Source of the DNA: Candidatus Latescibacterota bacterium
GTDB lineage: Bacteria > Latescibacterota > UBA2968 > SICM01
NCBI GenBank assembly: GCA_009694805.1
Contig: SICM01000002.1
Span: 20,383 to 84,382, forward strand
Direction of reading: 5' to 3'
DNA length: 64,000 nt
The position numbers and the translations under genes are program-made. This document shows positions 44,289 to 53,304 of this stretch, piece by piece (position 1 is the stretch's first letter; each line of letters begins with the position of its first letter). The notes below the pieces were generated by a model. The model did no database searches and was not told the origin of the DNA. It was given only the letters and a program-made list of their open reading frames with translations.

Positions 44289-44315
44289 CCCCTCTCCCCC
44301 AAAGGGAGAGAGGGG
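44289..44315. terminator. Possible terminator hairpin after the DM9 gene
   Basis: CCCCTCTCCC pairs with GGGAGAGAGGGG across a short loop, with a two-base bulge. It begins 3 nt after the stop codon and a T-rich ATCTTTT follows about 14 nt later. The rest of the 169-nt gap holds only a GGGGAGG ribosome binding site. It could equally be a repeat of the 25744 type. Confidence 0.4.
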
Positions 44316-44455
44316 AGAGATCCATCTTTTAGGAGACACGGCGGGAGTGGTGGAGTGGATATCAGGTCCGGCAGGTCGGGGAGGCGATTCTACCGTCGTC
44401 CTTTCCGGCCTGCCGGGACAGAAGTCAGTCGGGAGATTCAGGGGAGGTGCGGGCC

Positions 44456-45922
44456 ATGAGTCAGGCAGAGATTCCGAACAGGATTCTGTTCACCGACCTG
44501 CGCCACATCCAGTGCGGGACGCTCTCGTGGGCCACGCCGGACGGGAGGCGCTTCGGCGTCTCCCATCCCCCGGCGCCGCAGGTGGAGATGCACGCCCAGC
44601 CGAGGCACGTGCCCCACGGGGTGCGCCTGGCCGCTCAGCCGGCCCGCAAGACCGAGCCGATGGCGGAGTGGAGGGGCTGGGGGCGGATCGTCCACGACCA
44701 GGGGAGGTATCGTTCCTGGTACCTGATGGTGGACGGCCACGCGCTCCAGGGGAGCGGCTCCCGGTCGCAGACGGAAAGTCCGGGGACGGTCGAGGTCGTG
44801 TCCGTGGAATCCGAAGACGGGTTCGCGTGGCGGGAAGGGAACCGGTGCCCCATCTCCGTGCCGGGCCAGAAGAGCTTCGACGGGCTGACCTTCTTCGTCG
44901 ATCCAATCGCGCCCCCGGCGGAGCGCTACAAGCTCGTCTACTGCGCCCAGCCCCCGGACGCGGTGGGGAACGCGCTGCTGGCGGAGTACATGAAACGCCC
45001 CGCGCGGCACCGGGATGTCCGGATCGGAGAGCGCCGGAAGCCCTGCTTCTTCGCGGCCACCTCGCCGGACGGGGTTCGGTGGAAGGCCGTGGAGCGGCCC
45101 CTGATGGTCCATCACGGGGACACGGACAACACCTTTTACTACGACGCCTCCATTGAGCGCTACGTGCTCTACACGCGGATGTTCCGGCAAGACCGGCGGT
45201 GGGTGGGCCGGGCGGAATCGGAGGACTTTCGAGACTGGGGTCCTGTCGAGCCGATCCTCTGGCCGAGGCTGGACGACCCCCTGGACCAGGACATCTACCT
45301 CAACGGGTACACGACCTATCCCGGACTGCCGGACTGGCGACTGATGTTCCCCATGTTCTACCATCGGTCCACGGAGCGGTCAGACGTGCGGCTCTATGCG
45401 AGCGAGGACGGCATCGTCTGGAACCAGGTCCCGGGCGGGCCCGTGATCACACCCGGGGAGTCCGGGGCGTGGGACAGTGAGTTCATCGCGGGGGGAAAGG
45501 ACCTGGTCCCCCTGGGCGAGGGGCGCGTCGCCATCCCCTACATGGGGACGCCCTACCCCCACAAGTACCCGCGCTGGCCGGAGGTGTTCCGGGCGTGGCG
45601 CATGGGGTGGGCGTGGTGGCCGGAGGGTCGGCTGTGCGCGGTCCAGGCGGACGGTGACGGGGTGTTCTGGACCGCTCCGCTCCTCCCGACGGGTCGCGGC
45701 CTGCGGCTGAACTTCCGGACCCCGAGGGGGGGCGAGATGAGGGTGGGGCTGGAAGGCGTGGCCGGGAGGTCCGTGGACGACTGCGACCCGATGCACGGGG
45801 ACGACCCTGCCCGGAAAGTCACCTGGAGGGGACAGGCGGATATCGGCGCAGCCGAAGGGCAGGAGGTGGTCCTGCACTTCCAGATGCGCTGCGCGGACCT
45901 GTTCGGGGTGGAATGGGTTTGA
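44456..45922 (+). CDS. Five-bladed beta-propeller glycosidase-like protein
   Basis: A 488-residue cytoplasmic-looking protein whose repeating strands (YRSWYLMVDGH, DGLTFFVDPIAPPAERYKLVYC, FFAATSPDGVRWKAVERP, YYDASIERYVLYTRMF, RLYASEDGIVWNQVPGG) resemble the GH32/GH43-like propeller group. DTDNTFYYD and a late DSEFIAGG supply acidic candidates. No precise family can be named. ATG 44456 is chosen because GGGGAGG ends 8 nt before it; a GTG-like frame start 9 nt upstream is less likely. It lies between the two DM9 genes and so may process the glycan they bind. Confidence 0.65.
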   Translation: MSQAEIPNRILFTDLRHIQCGTLSWATPDGRRFGVSHPPAPQVEMHAQPRHVPHGVRLAAQPARKTEPMAEWRGWGRIVHDQGRYRSWYLMVDGHALQGSGSRSQTESPGTVEVVSVESEDGFAWREGNRCPISVPGQKSFDGLTFFVDPIAPPAERYKLVYCAQPPDAVGNALLAEYMKRPARHRDVRIGERRKPCFFAATSPDGVRWKAVERPLMVHHGDTDNTFYYDASIERYVLYTRMFRQDRRWVGRAESEDFRDWGPVEPILWPRLDDPLDQDIYLNGYTTYPGLPDWRLMFPMFYHRSTERSDVRLYASEDGIVWNQVPGGPVITPGESGAWDSEFIAGGKDLVPLGEGRVAIPYMGTPYPHKYPRWPEVFRAWRMGWAWWPEGRLCAVQADGDGVFWTAPLLPTGRGLRLNFRTPRGGEMRVGLEGVAGRSVDDCDPMHGDDPARKVTWRGQADIGAAEGQEVVLHFQMRCADLFGVEWV

Positions 45923-46013
45923 TTCGATCTCGTGTTCCTCCCCTGATCCGGTAGAGCGAAGAATACACCTCGCTCTCAACCTAACGCATACCCCATAAAG
46001 GAGAAATGCTGTT

Positions 46014-47180
46014 ATGACCCGTCAGTCTGAATATGCACCGCCCCTCTTCAGATGCAGTCGCATCCTGGCCCTCGCCCTCGTCCTCACGCTGACCTCTCTG
46101 GCCGGTGCGCAGAGCGACCCGAATACGTGGCCCGCCACCTTCAACGGCGCACCCGACATGGGGCCCTACGCCTGGGTGGACGGCCCCACGCACCTCCAGA
46201 AAGATCCGCAACTCGCCAGCGGCGTGTTCGTCGGCCAGGAAGGGACGAACCGGATGTTCGTCTGCCGGGCGAAGATGGCCGACGGGGTTCATCCGGGCAA
46301 GTTCTTCAACGGGATGTGCAACGTCGGCTGGGGAGGCGTGGAGAAGGTCCATACCTCCGGGTATGAGCTTCTGGTCAACACGCAGCCGCAGAACGCGAAG
46401 TTCCTTCCCCAGACCTGGGTGAGTCCCGCGACCGCTGCGAGCGCGACGTTCACGGGCGGGTCGGCCGGGACCACGGCGATGCGCGTTGCCAGGGCCTCGT
46501 ATAACAACGGCGTCCACCCCGGCAAGGAGTGGGCGGGCAAGTGCAACATCGGCTGGGGGGGGAAGGAGGTCGCGGTCACGCCTTATGAGGTCCTGTCCCT
46601 GGGCTTCGACAAGGCCGCATGGCAGGCGTCGCAGGCCCCGCAGACCCAGACCTTCACGACACCACTTGCCCCCCCGCCCCCGCAGCCGAAAGGGACGACG
46701 GCCCCTTCTGCAAGGGAGACGGATCCTGTCATATCCTATTCATTTTCCGTCGTGATCGCCGGGGGCGTGAACGCGAGCGGCTACTTCACTGCGGTCAGCG
46801 GGCTTCAGGGGGAAAATGATGTGGTCACCCACAGAGTGGTAAGTCCTGACGGGAAAGAGTTCGTCCAGATAATCCCCGGGCGGGTCAAGTGGGGGGAAGT
46901 GACCCTCAAAAAGGGGGTCACGACGGATATGGGGTTCTGGAAGTGGCGGGAGCTGGTCATCCTGGGCAAGATCGACGATGCGCGGGCCAACATGACCATC
47001 ACGATGTACGATCGGAACTACACCCCCGTGATGAACTGGACCTTTCGAAACGCCTGGCCCTCCAGGCTCAGCGGCCCCTCGATGGACTCGGGAAGCAGCG
47101 ATTTTTCCGTCGAAGAGATGACTATTATACACGAGGGGATGACCCGAGAGGGGCAAGAAGGGTATCCGATCCCTCGGTGA
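46014..47180 (+). CDS. Secreted DM9-repeat protein fused to a gp19-like tail-tube domain
   Basis: A 388-residue protein with an unexpected layout. Residues 1-32 are a signal peptide (ILALALVLTLTSLAGA). Residues 36-205 hold two DM9-type repeats, including VHPGKFFNGMCNVGWGGVE and VHPGKEWAGKCNIGWGGKEV. A Pro/Thr-rich linker follows (about 206-238). Residues 241-386 read as the T4 gp19-like/contractile-injection-system tube family: YSFSVVIAGG, YFTAVSGLQGE, IIPGRVKWGEVTLKKGVTTD, FWKWRELVILGKID and WTFRNAWPSRLSGPSMD, ending SVEEMTIIHEGM. Tube proteins normally polymerise in the cytoplasm, so export here is odd. No other injection-system gene is nearby. The DM9 part is nearly identical to that at 42394. 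AAAGGAG precedes the ATG. Confidence 0.8.
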   Translation: MTRQSEYAPPLFRCSRILALALVLTLTSLAGAQSDPNTWPATFNGAPDMGPYAWVDGPTHLQKDPQLASGVFVGQEGTNRMFVCRAKMADGVHPGKFFNGMCNVGWGGVEKVHTSGYELLVNTQPQNAKFLPQTWVSPATAASATFTGGSAGTTAMRVARASYNNGVHPGKEWAGKCNIGWGGKEVAVTPYEVLSLGFDKAAWQASQAPQTQTFTTPLAPPPPQPKGTTAPSARETDPVISYSFSVVIAGGVNASGYFTAVSGLQGENDVVTHRVVSPDGKEFVQIIPGRVKWGEVTLKKGVTTDMGFWKWRELVILGKIDDARANMTITMYDRNYTPVMNWTFRNAWPSRLSGPSMDSGSSDFSVEEMTIIHEGMTREGQEGYPIPR

Positions 47181-47250
47181 CCCCCTCCCCCGCATCACCG
47201 TCCTTCAGCGCGAGGGGGAACGCCTGAATCCTCAAAATGAGGCGGAAGTG

Positions 47251-48363
47251 ATGATCGAATGCCTATCCACCGGCCTGGTCTACCGGAACCCCAAAACGTA
47301 CCTCCGGAGCCGGCAGGCGTTTCACCCCTCGCTGGTCCGCCTGGAAGACGGAGAACTGGTCTGCACGTTCGACGTCGGAGAGGCCGTCGAGAGCCTGGAC
47401 TACCGGACCTACCTGTCGCGGTCGAGCGACGGCGGTCGCACCTGGGCATTTCAGGGGCCGCTGTTCGAGGACCGGGTGGACCGGAGGACCTCGTCGAGCG
47501 TGCGGGTGAGCCGGATGTCCGACGGGACGCTCATCGCGTTCGGGGGCCGGTCCTACCGGGACGATCCGGAGGAGGGGGTGACGAACAAGGCCACGCTGGG
47601 CTACGTGCCGATGGACCTGATCCTCCTCCGATCCTCCGACGGCGGACGGACGTGGGACAGCCCGGAGGTCATCGACCCCCCACTGGTCGGGCCGGCGTTC
47701 GAGATCTGTCACAGCGTCGTGGAACTGCCGGACGGGCGGTGGCTGGCCCCCACGTCCACCTGGCGGGGGTGGGACGGGGAGCGCCCGTCGGGCGAGAAGA
47801 CCCTCGTGCTGATCAGCGAAGACCGGGGCCGGACCTGGCCGCGCTACGGGGTCTGCTTCGACGGGAGCGCGTCGGGGGTGATCCACTGGGAGGTGTCCGT
47901 GATCTCCCCCGGCGGGAACCGCGTCCTGGCCGTGGCCTGGGCGCACGATCCCCAGTCCGGAAAGAACCTGCCCACCCCCTATGCGCTGAGCGAGGACGGC
48001 GGCCTGACCTTTGCGCCTCCGGGGTTGACGGGCCTGCGCGGGCAGACCTGCAAGATGCTGAGCCTGGACGACGGACGCACCCTGTGCGCGTACCGCCGGG
48101 ACGACCGGCCAGGGCTCTGGGCCAACCTCTCCCGGCTGGAGGGAGATGCCTGGGTCAACGAGGCAGAGTTGCCGCTCTGGGGGGCCCATCTCGGCTCGTC
48201 GGGCATGACGGGGCAGGCCGCCTCGGCGGAGGAGTTGAGCAGCCTGAAATTCGGGTACCCGTCGATGGTCCGGATGCCGGACAGGGAAGTTCTGATCGTC
48301 TTCTGGTGCCTGGAGGACGGCACGACGAACATCCGCTGGCTCCGGCTGAAGATCGAGGGATAG
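47251..48363 (+). CDS. Sialidase-like BNR-repeat beta-propeller protein 2
   Basis: A 370-residue propeller with Asp-boxes SRSSDGGRTWAF, RSSDGGRTWDS, SEDRGRTWPR and SEDGGLTFAP. FHPSLVRLEDGELVCTF and FGYPSMVRMPDREVLIVFW are the usual first and last blades of bacterial sialidase-like hydrolases. It shares the fold but little detailed similarity with 21919. No signal peptide. ATG 47251 has GAGG 8 nt upstream; GTG 47248 is equally in frame. The next Gfo/Idh gene follows after 9 nt, suggesting one operon. Sugar specificity is unknown. Confidence 0.78.
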   Translation: MIECLSTGLVYRNPKTYLRSRQAFHPSLVRLEDGELVCTFDVGEAVESLDYRTYLSRSSDGGRTWAFQGPLFEDRVDRRTSSSVRVSRMSDGTLIAFGGRSYRDDPEEGVTNKATLGYVPMDLILLRSSDGGRTWDSPEVIDPPLVGPAFEICHSVVELPDGRWLAPTSTWRGWDGERPSGEKTLVLISEDRGRTWPRYGVCFDGSASGVIHWEVSVISPGGNRVLAVAWAHDPQSGKNLPTPYALSEDGGLTFAPPGLTGLRGQTCKMLSLDDGRTLCAYRRDDRPGLWANLSRLEGDAWVNEAELPLWGAHLGSSGMTGQAASAEELSSLKFGYPSMVRMPDREVLIVFWCLEDGTTNIRWLRLKIEG

Positions 48364-48372
48364 AGAGGTGCT

Positions 48373-49401
48373 ATGATTCGCGTGGGGATGATCGGGCTGG
48401 GACACAACGGGGTTGCGCACGCGGAGGCGCACCGGCGTGTCGGCAAGTCGGAGGTTGTGGCGCTGTGCGACACCAACCCGGTGCGACTGAAGGAGGCATC
48501 GGAGCGGTTTGACATCTCGCGAACCTATCGGTCTGCGGAGGAACTCTGCGCACAGGCGGACATCGAGGCCGTGAGCATCAACACCGGCGACCCGTTTCAC
48601 ACGGAGCCCTTCCTGGCCGCTGTGCGGCACGGGAAGCACGTCCTGGTGGAGAAGCCGCTGGCCAACAGCCGGGAGCAGGTGGAGACCATGGTCGGGGCGG
48701 CGCGCGCCGCAGATCCAAGGCTGAAGCTGGCCGTGGGCTACATCCTGCGGTTCAACCCGGTGTTCGAGGCCCTACACCACCTCTGCCGTTCGGGAGAGCT
48801 CGGTCAGGTCTACTACACGGAAGGGGACTACATCCACAACCTGCTCTACCAGGCCAGGCAGACGGATGCCTCCACCGGCCTCAACTGGTACCTGGAGCAT
48901 GAGCGACCCATCGTAGGAGGAGGGAGCCACCCTCTCGACCTCCTCCGCTGGTTCTCCGGGGCGCAGGTCGTGGAGGTCAGCGGCTATTCCAACCACGTGG
49001 CGTTCCCCGCGATGAAGCAGGAGGACTGCCAGGTGGCGCTGTTCCGGTTCGACAGCGGGGCCATCGCGAAGGTCGCGGCCCTGTATGCGCCCCGGCTGAA
49101 GATGGCCCCCTACTACAACCTGCGCGTCTACGGGACGCGGGGGACCGTAGAACGGGACCAGGTCGCCCTCGCCAGGGACGAGGAGGACGTGCACCCGGCC
49201 CTCCGGCCTGTGGCTGCGGACCGGATCGCCGGACACCCCTACGACCGGGAGATCGAGGACTGGCTGGACGCGATCCAGGAGGACCGCAGCCCGTGCTGCG
49301 ACCTGTTCGACGGGGCGAACTCCACCGTCGCAACCCTGATCGCCGCAGAGGCGATGGCCCTCGGAAAACCGCTCCCAGTCCCGGTCTACAGACGAACATA
49401 A
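48373..49401 (+). CDS. Gfo/Idh/MocA-family oxidoreductase 5
   Basis: A 342-residue NAD(P)-dependent oxidoreductase. MIGLGHNGVAHAEAH is the Rossmann start, KHVLVEKPLANSREQ holds EKP, and GGGSHPLDLLRWFSG matches the substrate-domain motif with GxHxxD, which often carries the catalytic residues. This is the most canonical of the five copies. The ATG has AGAGGTGCT upstream and follows the sialidase-like stop by 9 nt. Substrate unknown; the pairing with a propeller hydrolase suggests oxidation of its product. Confidence 0.87.
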   Translation: MIRVGMIGLGHNGVAHAEAHRRVGKSEVVALCDTNPVRLKEASERFDISRTYRSAEELCAQADIEAVSINTGDPFHTEPFLAAVRHGKHVLVEKPLANSREQVETMVGAARAADPRLKLAVGYILRFNPVFEALHHLCRSGELGQVYYTEGDYIHNLLYQARQTDASTGLNWYLEHERPIVGGGSHPLDLLRWFSGAQVVEVSGYSNHVAFPAMKQEDCQVALFRFDSGAIAKVAALYAPRLKMAPYYNLRVYGTRGTVERDQVALARDEEDVHPALRPVAADRIAGHPYDREIEDWLDAIQEDRSPCCDLFDGANSTVATLIAAEAMALGKPLPVPVYRRT

Positions 49402-49441
49402 AAAAAGTAGCACACGGTACCCTAAACAGGAGGGCCACCCC

Positions 49442-51934
49442 ATGTCAGATTACGAACCCCTCGACCTGTCTCCCCTGTGCAACGCCGGCCTATCGGTACT
49501 GGGCGAAAACGTCCAGGCCCCGGTCGGACGGCAGACCTTTCACGGCCTGCCCTTCCTGATCGGGCGTGAGGGGGGAGGCGACGGCCCCTGTTTCCTGGCA
49601 CTGGACGCCGGCGCTAACAGCGTGACCCTCTCCATCCGGAAACCCGCCCGCCGCATCATCATCGCCCACCGCCTGCTCGAATCCGACCTGCTGGAAGGGG
49701 GCCTGCCGGGGAAGGCCGTCGCGGACTACGTCTTCCGCCTGTCCGGCGGCGAGGAGATCCGGGTCCCGATCCGGGAGCGGTTTGAGATCGGATTTTTGCC
49801 GGCCAGCATGCCCGGCGCGCCGTTTCGGGCCGTGGCGGACCAGAAGGACACCCTGCTGCCGCGCCACGAGGGGCGCTGGGGGGACGCCGGACGCCGGCAG
49901 ACCGAGGCGGGGCGTGGAGGGGCGCGCGGCTACTACCTCTGGGCCTGGGAGAACCCGCAGCCGGACCGGGAGGTCGAATCCCTGGAGGTGGTCCCGCAGG
50001 GTCCGCGCTTCCTCGTCGCCGCCGTCACGCTGGGACATCTGGACGAGCACCCATTCGTCCGGCAGGGCAAGCGGGAGGCCCGCATCGTGCTGACGAACCC
50101 GGAGGACGCCGGGAAGCCTTTCGACCTGGACGTGGAGGTGGACCGGGGCGTGGCCACCTACGTCCACCCCCTGCCCGAAGCCCCGGTGGAGGCCTTCCTG
50201 GACGATACCCACAAAGGCTGGGGCGAGGCGCAGAACCCGAAGCGCAGCCCGGCCTACGTCGAGGTCGCGGCCATCCCCTCGGCCACGCTCACCGTGAAGC
50301 AGGGCGCGGAGGAGATCGGCAGGGTCAACTGGGGCGAGGTGGAACAGAAAGGCGTCGCCAGCACCCCGAGGATGCGGATCGAACTGGCGGACCGGGGCCG
50401 GAACTGGGTCCACGTGACCGTGCTCGACGACGATACCGGCAGACCTGTCCCCTGCCGTGTCCACTTCCGTTCGCCCGAGGGCATCCCCTACCAGCCGCAC
50501 GGCCACCACAACCAGGTGAACTCCAACCTCGGCACCTGGCACATGGACGTGGGCGGAGACGTGCGCCTGGGGCAGATCACCTACGCCTACATCGACGGGA
50601 CCTGCCAGGGCTGGCTTCCGCGCGGTGAGGTGATCGTGGACGTGGCGCGCGGGTTCGAATACGAGCCCCTGCGAACAAAGGTCGCCATCCAGCCCGGCCA
50701 GCGGGAGCTGACCCTGCGCCTCAAACGCTGGACGAACATGAACGCCCGGCGCTGGTTCAGCGGGGACTCGCACGTCCACTTCCTCTCGACCCAGGGCAGC
50801 CACACCGAGTCCCAGGGCGAGGACCTCAACGTGGTCAACCTCCTCCAGTCCCAGTGGGGCAGCCTCTTCACCAACACCGAGGAGTTCACGGGCGGGCCGA
50901 GCATCTCGCAGGACGGGAACAACATCGTCTATATCACCCAGGAGAACCGCCAGCACTTCCTGGGGCACCTCATCCTGTGGGGCGTGAAGCGGCCCATCAT
51001 GCCCTGGTGTACCGACGGCCCCGGCGAGGCCGAGTTGGGCGGCGCCCTGGAGATCACCATGTCCGACTGGGCAGACCAGTGCCACGCGCAGGGCGGCACG
51101 GTCATCATCCCCCACCTCCCCAGCCCGAACGGCGAGCCCGCCGCCCTGATCGCCACCGGCCGCGCGGACGGCATCGAGATGCTCCGGCACACCGCTTTCA
51201 ACCACCTCGAATACTACCGCTACCTCAACTGCGGCTACCGCCTCCCGCTCGTGGGCGGCACGGACAAGATGAGCAGCGACGTGCCCATCGGCCTCTACCG
51301 CACCTACGCCTGCGTCCCCGACGACGAGCCGTTCACCTACGACACCTGGTGCCGGAGCGTGGCGCGCGGGCGGACCTTCCTCAGCGGCGGCCCCATGATC
51401 CACCTCACCGTGGACGGGCTTCCCATCGGCGACACGGTCCGGATGTCAGGCCCCGGCGCCATCGAGGTCGAGGCATCGGCGGAGAGCATCCTCCCGATCC
51501 ACACCCTGGAGATCGTCCAGCGGGGCCGCGTCGTCGCCTCCACGGAGGAAGGCAAGGGCGCTCGAAAGCTCACGCTGAAGGCGAAGGTGAAGATCGAGGG
51601 CCATACCTGGCTGGCCGCGCGCTGCGGCGGGCCGGGCTACACCGGCATCTCCCACCATGACGGCTGGCAGCGGGGCATCTTCGCGCACACCTCGCCGGTC
51701 TACGTGGCCTGTGGCGGGGAGTGGTGGATGTTCGACAAGGACGCGGCGCAGTACATGCTCACCCTGATCGACGGCAACCTGACCTACATCCGGGAGACGG
51801 CGGCGCGCTATGCGCCCGGCACGATCACGCACCATCACGGCCAGGACGACCACCTCGCCTACCTGGAGCGCCCCTTCCTGGAGGCGCGCGAGGCCATCCA
51901 CCGGCGGATGCATCGTCTGGGCATCGTGCATTGA
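49442..51934 (+). CDS. CehA/McbA-type (PHP-like) metallohydrolase
   Basis: An 830-residue protein. The N-terminal 430 residues are beta-rich, including a galactose-binding-like part and a carboxypeptidase-regulatory-like stretch (VHVTVLDDDTGRPVPCRVHF). The C-terminal part is a PHP-like metallohydrolase: H444/H446 in FSGDSHVHFLS, ENRQHFLGHLILWG, IIPHLPSPNGEP, and VGGTDKMSSD. This pattern matches the CehA/McbA family, whose named members hydrolyse carbamates but which is broadly distributed with unknown substrates. No signal peptide is visible. AGGAGG precedes the ATG. In this setting an ester- or phosphoester-like bond in a modified sugar is possible. Confidence 0.75.
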   Translation: MSDYEPLDLSPLCNAGLSVLGENVQAPVGRQTFHGLPFLIGREGGGDGPCFLALDAGANSVTLSIRKPARRIIIAHRLLESDLLEGGLPGKAVADYVFRLSGGEEIRVPIRERFEIGFLPASMPGAPFRAVADQKDTLLPRHEGRWGDAGRRQTEAGRGGARGYYLWAWENPQPDREVESLEVVPQGPRFLVAAVTLGHLDEHPFVRQGKREARIVLTNPEDAGKPFDLDVEVDRGVATYVHPLPEAPVEAFLDDTHKGWGEAQNPKRSPAYVEVAAIPSATLTVKQGAEEIGRVNWGEVEQKGVASTPRMRIELADRGRNWVHVTVLDDDTGRPVPCRVHFRSPEGIPYQPHGHHNQVNSNLGTWHMDVGGDVRLGQITYAYIDGTCQGWLPRGEVIVDVARGFEYEPLRTKVAIQPGQRELTLRLKRWTNMNARRWFSGDSHVHFLSTQGSHTESQGEDLNVVNLLQSQWGSLFTNTEEFTGGPSISQDGNNIVYITQENRQHFLGHLILWGVKRPIMPWCTDGPGEAELGGALEITMSDWADQCHAQGGTVIIPHLPSPNGEPAALIATGRADGIEMLRHTAFNHLEYYRYLNCGYRLPLVGGTDKMSSDVPIGLYRTYACVPDDEPFTYDTWCRSVARGRTFLSGGPMIHLTVDGLPIGDTVRMSGPGAIEVEASAESILPIHTLEIVQRGRVVASTEEGKGARKLTLKAKVKIEGHTWLAARCGGPGYTGISHHDGWQRGIFAHTSPVYVACGGEWWMFDKDAAQYMLTLIDGNLTYIRETAARYAPGTITHHHGQDDHLAYLERPFLEAREAIHRRMHRLGIVH

Positions 51935-51937
51935 AAG

Positions 51938-52014
51938 GCGCGGAGATTCATCTCCGCGCAAGGGGGGCAGGGCAGGGGATATTTTTTTCGTAGCGCGGCG
52001 GTTTATCGCCGCGC
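51938..52014. repeat. Two GC-rich hairpins flanking a T-run
   Basis: GCGCGGAGAT (51938-51947) pairs with ATCTCCGCGC (51950-51959). A T-run lies at 51982-51988, and then GCGCGGCG (51993-52000) pairs with CGCCGCGC (52007-52014). The arrangement may terminate transcription, though the T-run is not directly after the first stem. No gene is seen in this 100-nt gap. Confidence 0.6.
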
Positions 52015-52034
52015 CTGAAGAGAGCGAGGCGTTC

Positions 52035-53282
52035 ATGAAAATCAAATCCATCGAATCCTTTCCCATTAACATGACCTTCCTCCCGGAGGTCTCCCCGCAC
52101 ATGCTGCGGGCGCTCACGCACGGCACGGCCCTGGCACTCTGCCGCGTCGTCCTGGAGGATGGCGCAGTCGGCTATGGAGACAGCGGGGGCACGGACAGGT
52201 CCTGGGTGGGCCGCAGCGCCCTGGAGGCCCTCCGGCATTGCCGGGACAGCGGCATCCAGATGGCCTGCTACGACGCGGTCGGCAGGTCGCTCGACGTCCC
52301 GGCCCACGTCCTGATGGGCCGGCAGGCGCGCGCCCGCGTGCCCTTCGCCTACTGGACCATCGACCTGCCCCCCGACCTGTTCGCCCAGCAGGTGCGTCAC
52401 GCCGCGTCCCTGGGCTACACGGTCTACAAGTTCAAGTGCCGGCCCTGGTGGGACCCGGTGGAACAGGTGGAGGCCGCCGCCAGGGTCGCCCCGCCCAACT
52501 TCCGGGCCTGGCTCGACTTCAACGGCCACCTGCGCGAAGCCCGGCTGGCCCTGCCCATCCTGAAGGCCCTGTCCCAGTACGAGTTCGTGGGCGGGTTCGA
52601 GTCCCCCATCCCCCAGCGGGACGTGGAGGGCTACAAGATCCTGCGCCGCAAGATCGACCGGCCCATCGCCATCCACTACGGCGGCGGGTGCTGCCACGTC
52701 CGCTCCGACCCCGGCTACGACCCCGGCGTGAACGCCGCCGTGCAGATCCGCGAGGAACTCTGCGACGGATTCGTGCTCGGCGGCGGCGACGTGGACGAAC
52801 TCCGGCAGATCGCGGGCGTGGCGCACGAGTTCCGAAAACCCTTCTGGATCCAGACCGTGGGCACGGCCCTGCGCGCGGCCTGGATCGCCCACCTCGCCTC
52901 AACCTGCCAGGAGGCCCTCCTCTCCAGCCTGGCTGCGCACGACCTCTGGGTCAGGGACGTGACCTCCGTCCCGCGCGTCACAGGCGGCTACCTCCCCGTG
53001 CCCGAAGGCCCTGGCCTGGGGGTGGAGGTGGATGAAAAGGCGGCTGCAGAACTTCGGACTGCGCCGCCCGAGCCCGACATCAAACGCATCTCCACCGTGG
53101 TCTATCCGGACGGCCTCCGCTGGCACTTCGCCAACGAACTGCAGCGCCACGAGGCCTTCTACTTCGGCGACCTGCCCGGCTTCATACGCGGTGTCCGCCT
53201 GGAGGTCCGCGAGGACGACGGTTCACGCACCTTCTCGGAGTTGCACAGCCGTTGCGAGAAAGCACCAGTGGTGGAAGGGTAG
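52035..53282 (+). CDS. Enolase-superfamily protein, sugar-acid dehydratase-like
   Basis: A 415-residue protein with the mandelate-racemase/muconate-lactonising-enzyme plan. The N-terminal capping domain ends near residue 100; YKFKCR (K132/K134) gives the KxK catalytic lysines; D161 in LDFNG and E189 in FESPI are the first two metal ligands. The third ligand, normally Asp or Glu, is at or near H214 in IAIHYGGG, and VQTVGTA-like sequence (WIQTVGTALRAAW) replaces the usual late histidine motif. Known relatives dehydrate rhamnonate, fuconate, galactonate and gluconate. The altered metal site leaves the reaction uncertain. The ATG at 52035 is chosen over a much longer frame overlapping the upstream gene, although only GAGCGAGG serves as a ribosome binding site. 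Confidence 0.75.
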   Translation: MKIKSIESFPINMTFLPEVSPHMLRALTHGTALALCRVVLEDGAVGYGDSGGTDRSWVGRSALEALRHCRDSGIQMACYDAVGRSLDVPAHVLMGRQARARVPFAYWTIDLPPDLFAQQVRHAASLGYTVYKFKCRPWWDPVEQVEAAARVAPPNFRAWLDFNGHLREARLALPILKALSQYEFVGGFESPIPQRDVEGYKILRRKIDRPIAIHYGGGCCHVRSDPGYDPGVNAAVQIREELCDGFVLGGGDVDELRQIAGVAHEFRKPFWIQTVGTALRAAWIAHLASTCQEALLSSLAAHDLWVRDVTSVPRVTGGYLPVPEGPGLGVEVDEKAAAELRTAPPEPDIKRISTVVYPDGLRWHFANELQRHEAFYFGDLPGFIRGVRLEVREDDGSRTFSELHSRCEKAPVVEG

Positions 53283-53304
53283 ACTTACCAGGATCTTCCT
53301 TAGC

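Noticed and set aside
44456..45922. Assigning the propeller protein to sialidase or GH43
   Set aside because: Blade-like repeats are visible but the catalytic triad of neither family could be placed by eye, so only the fold is reported.
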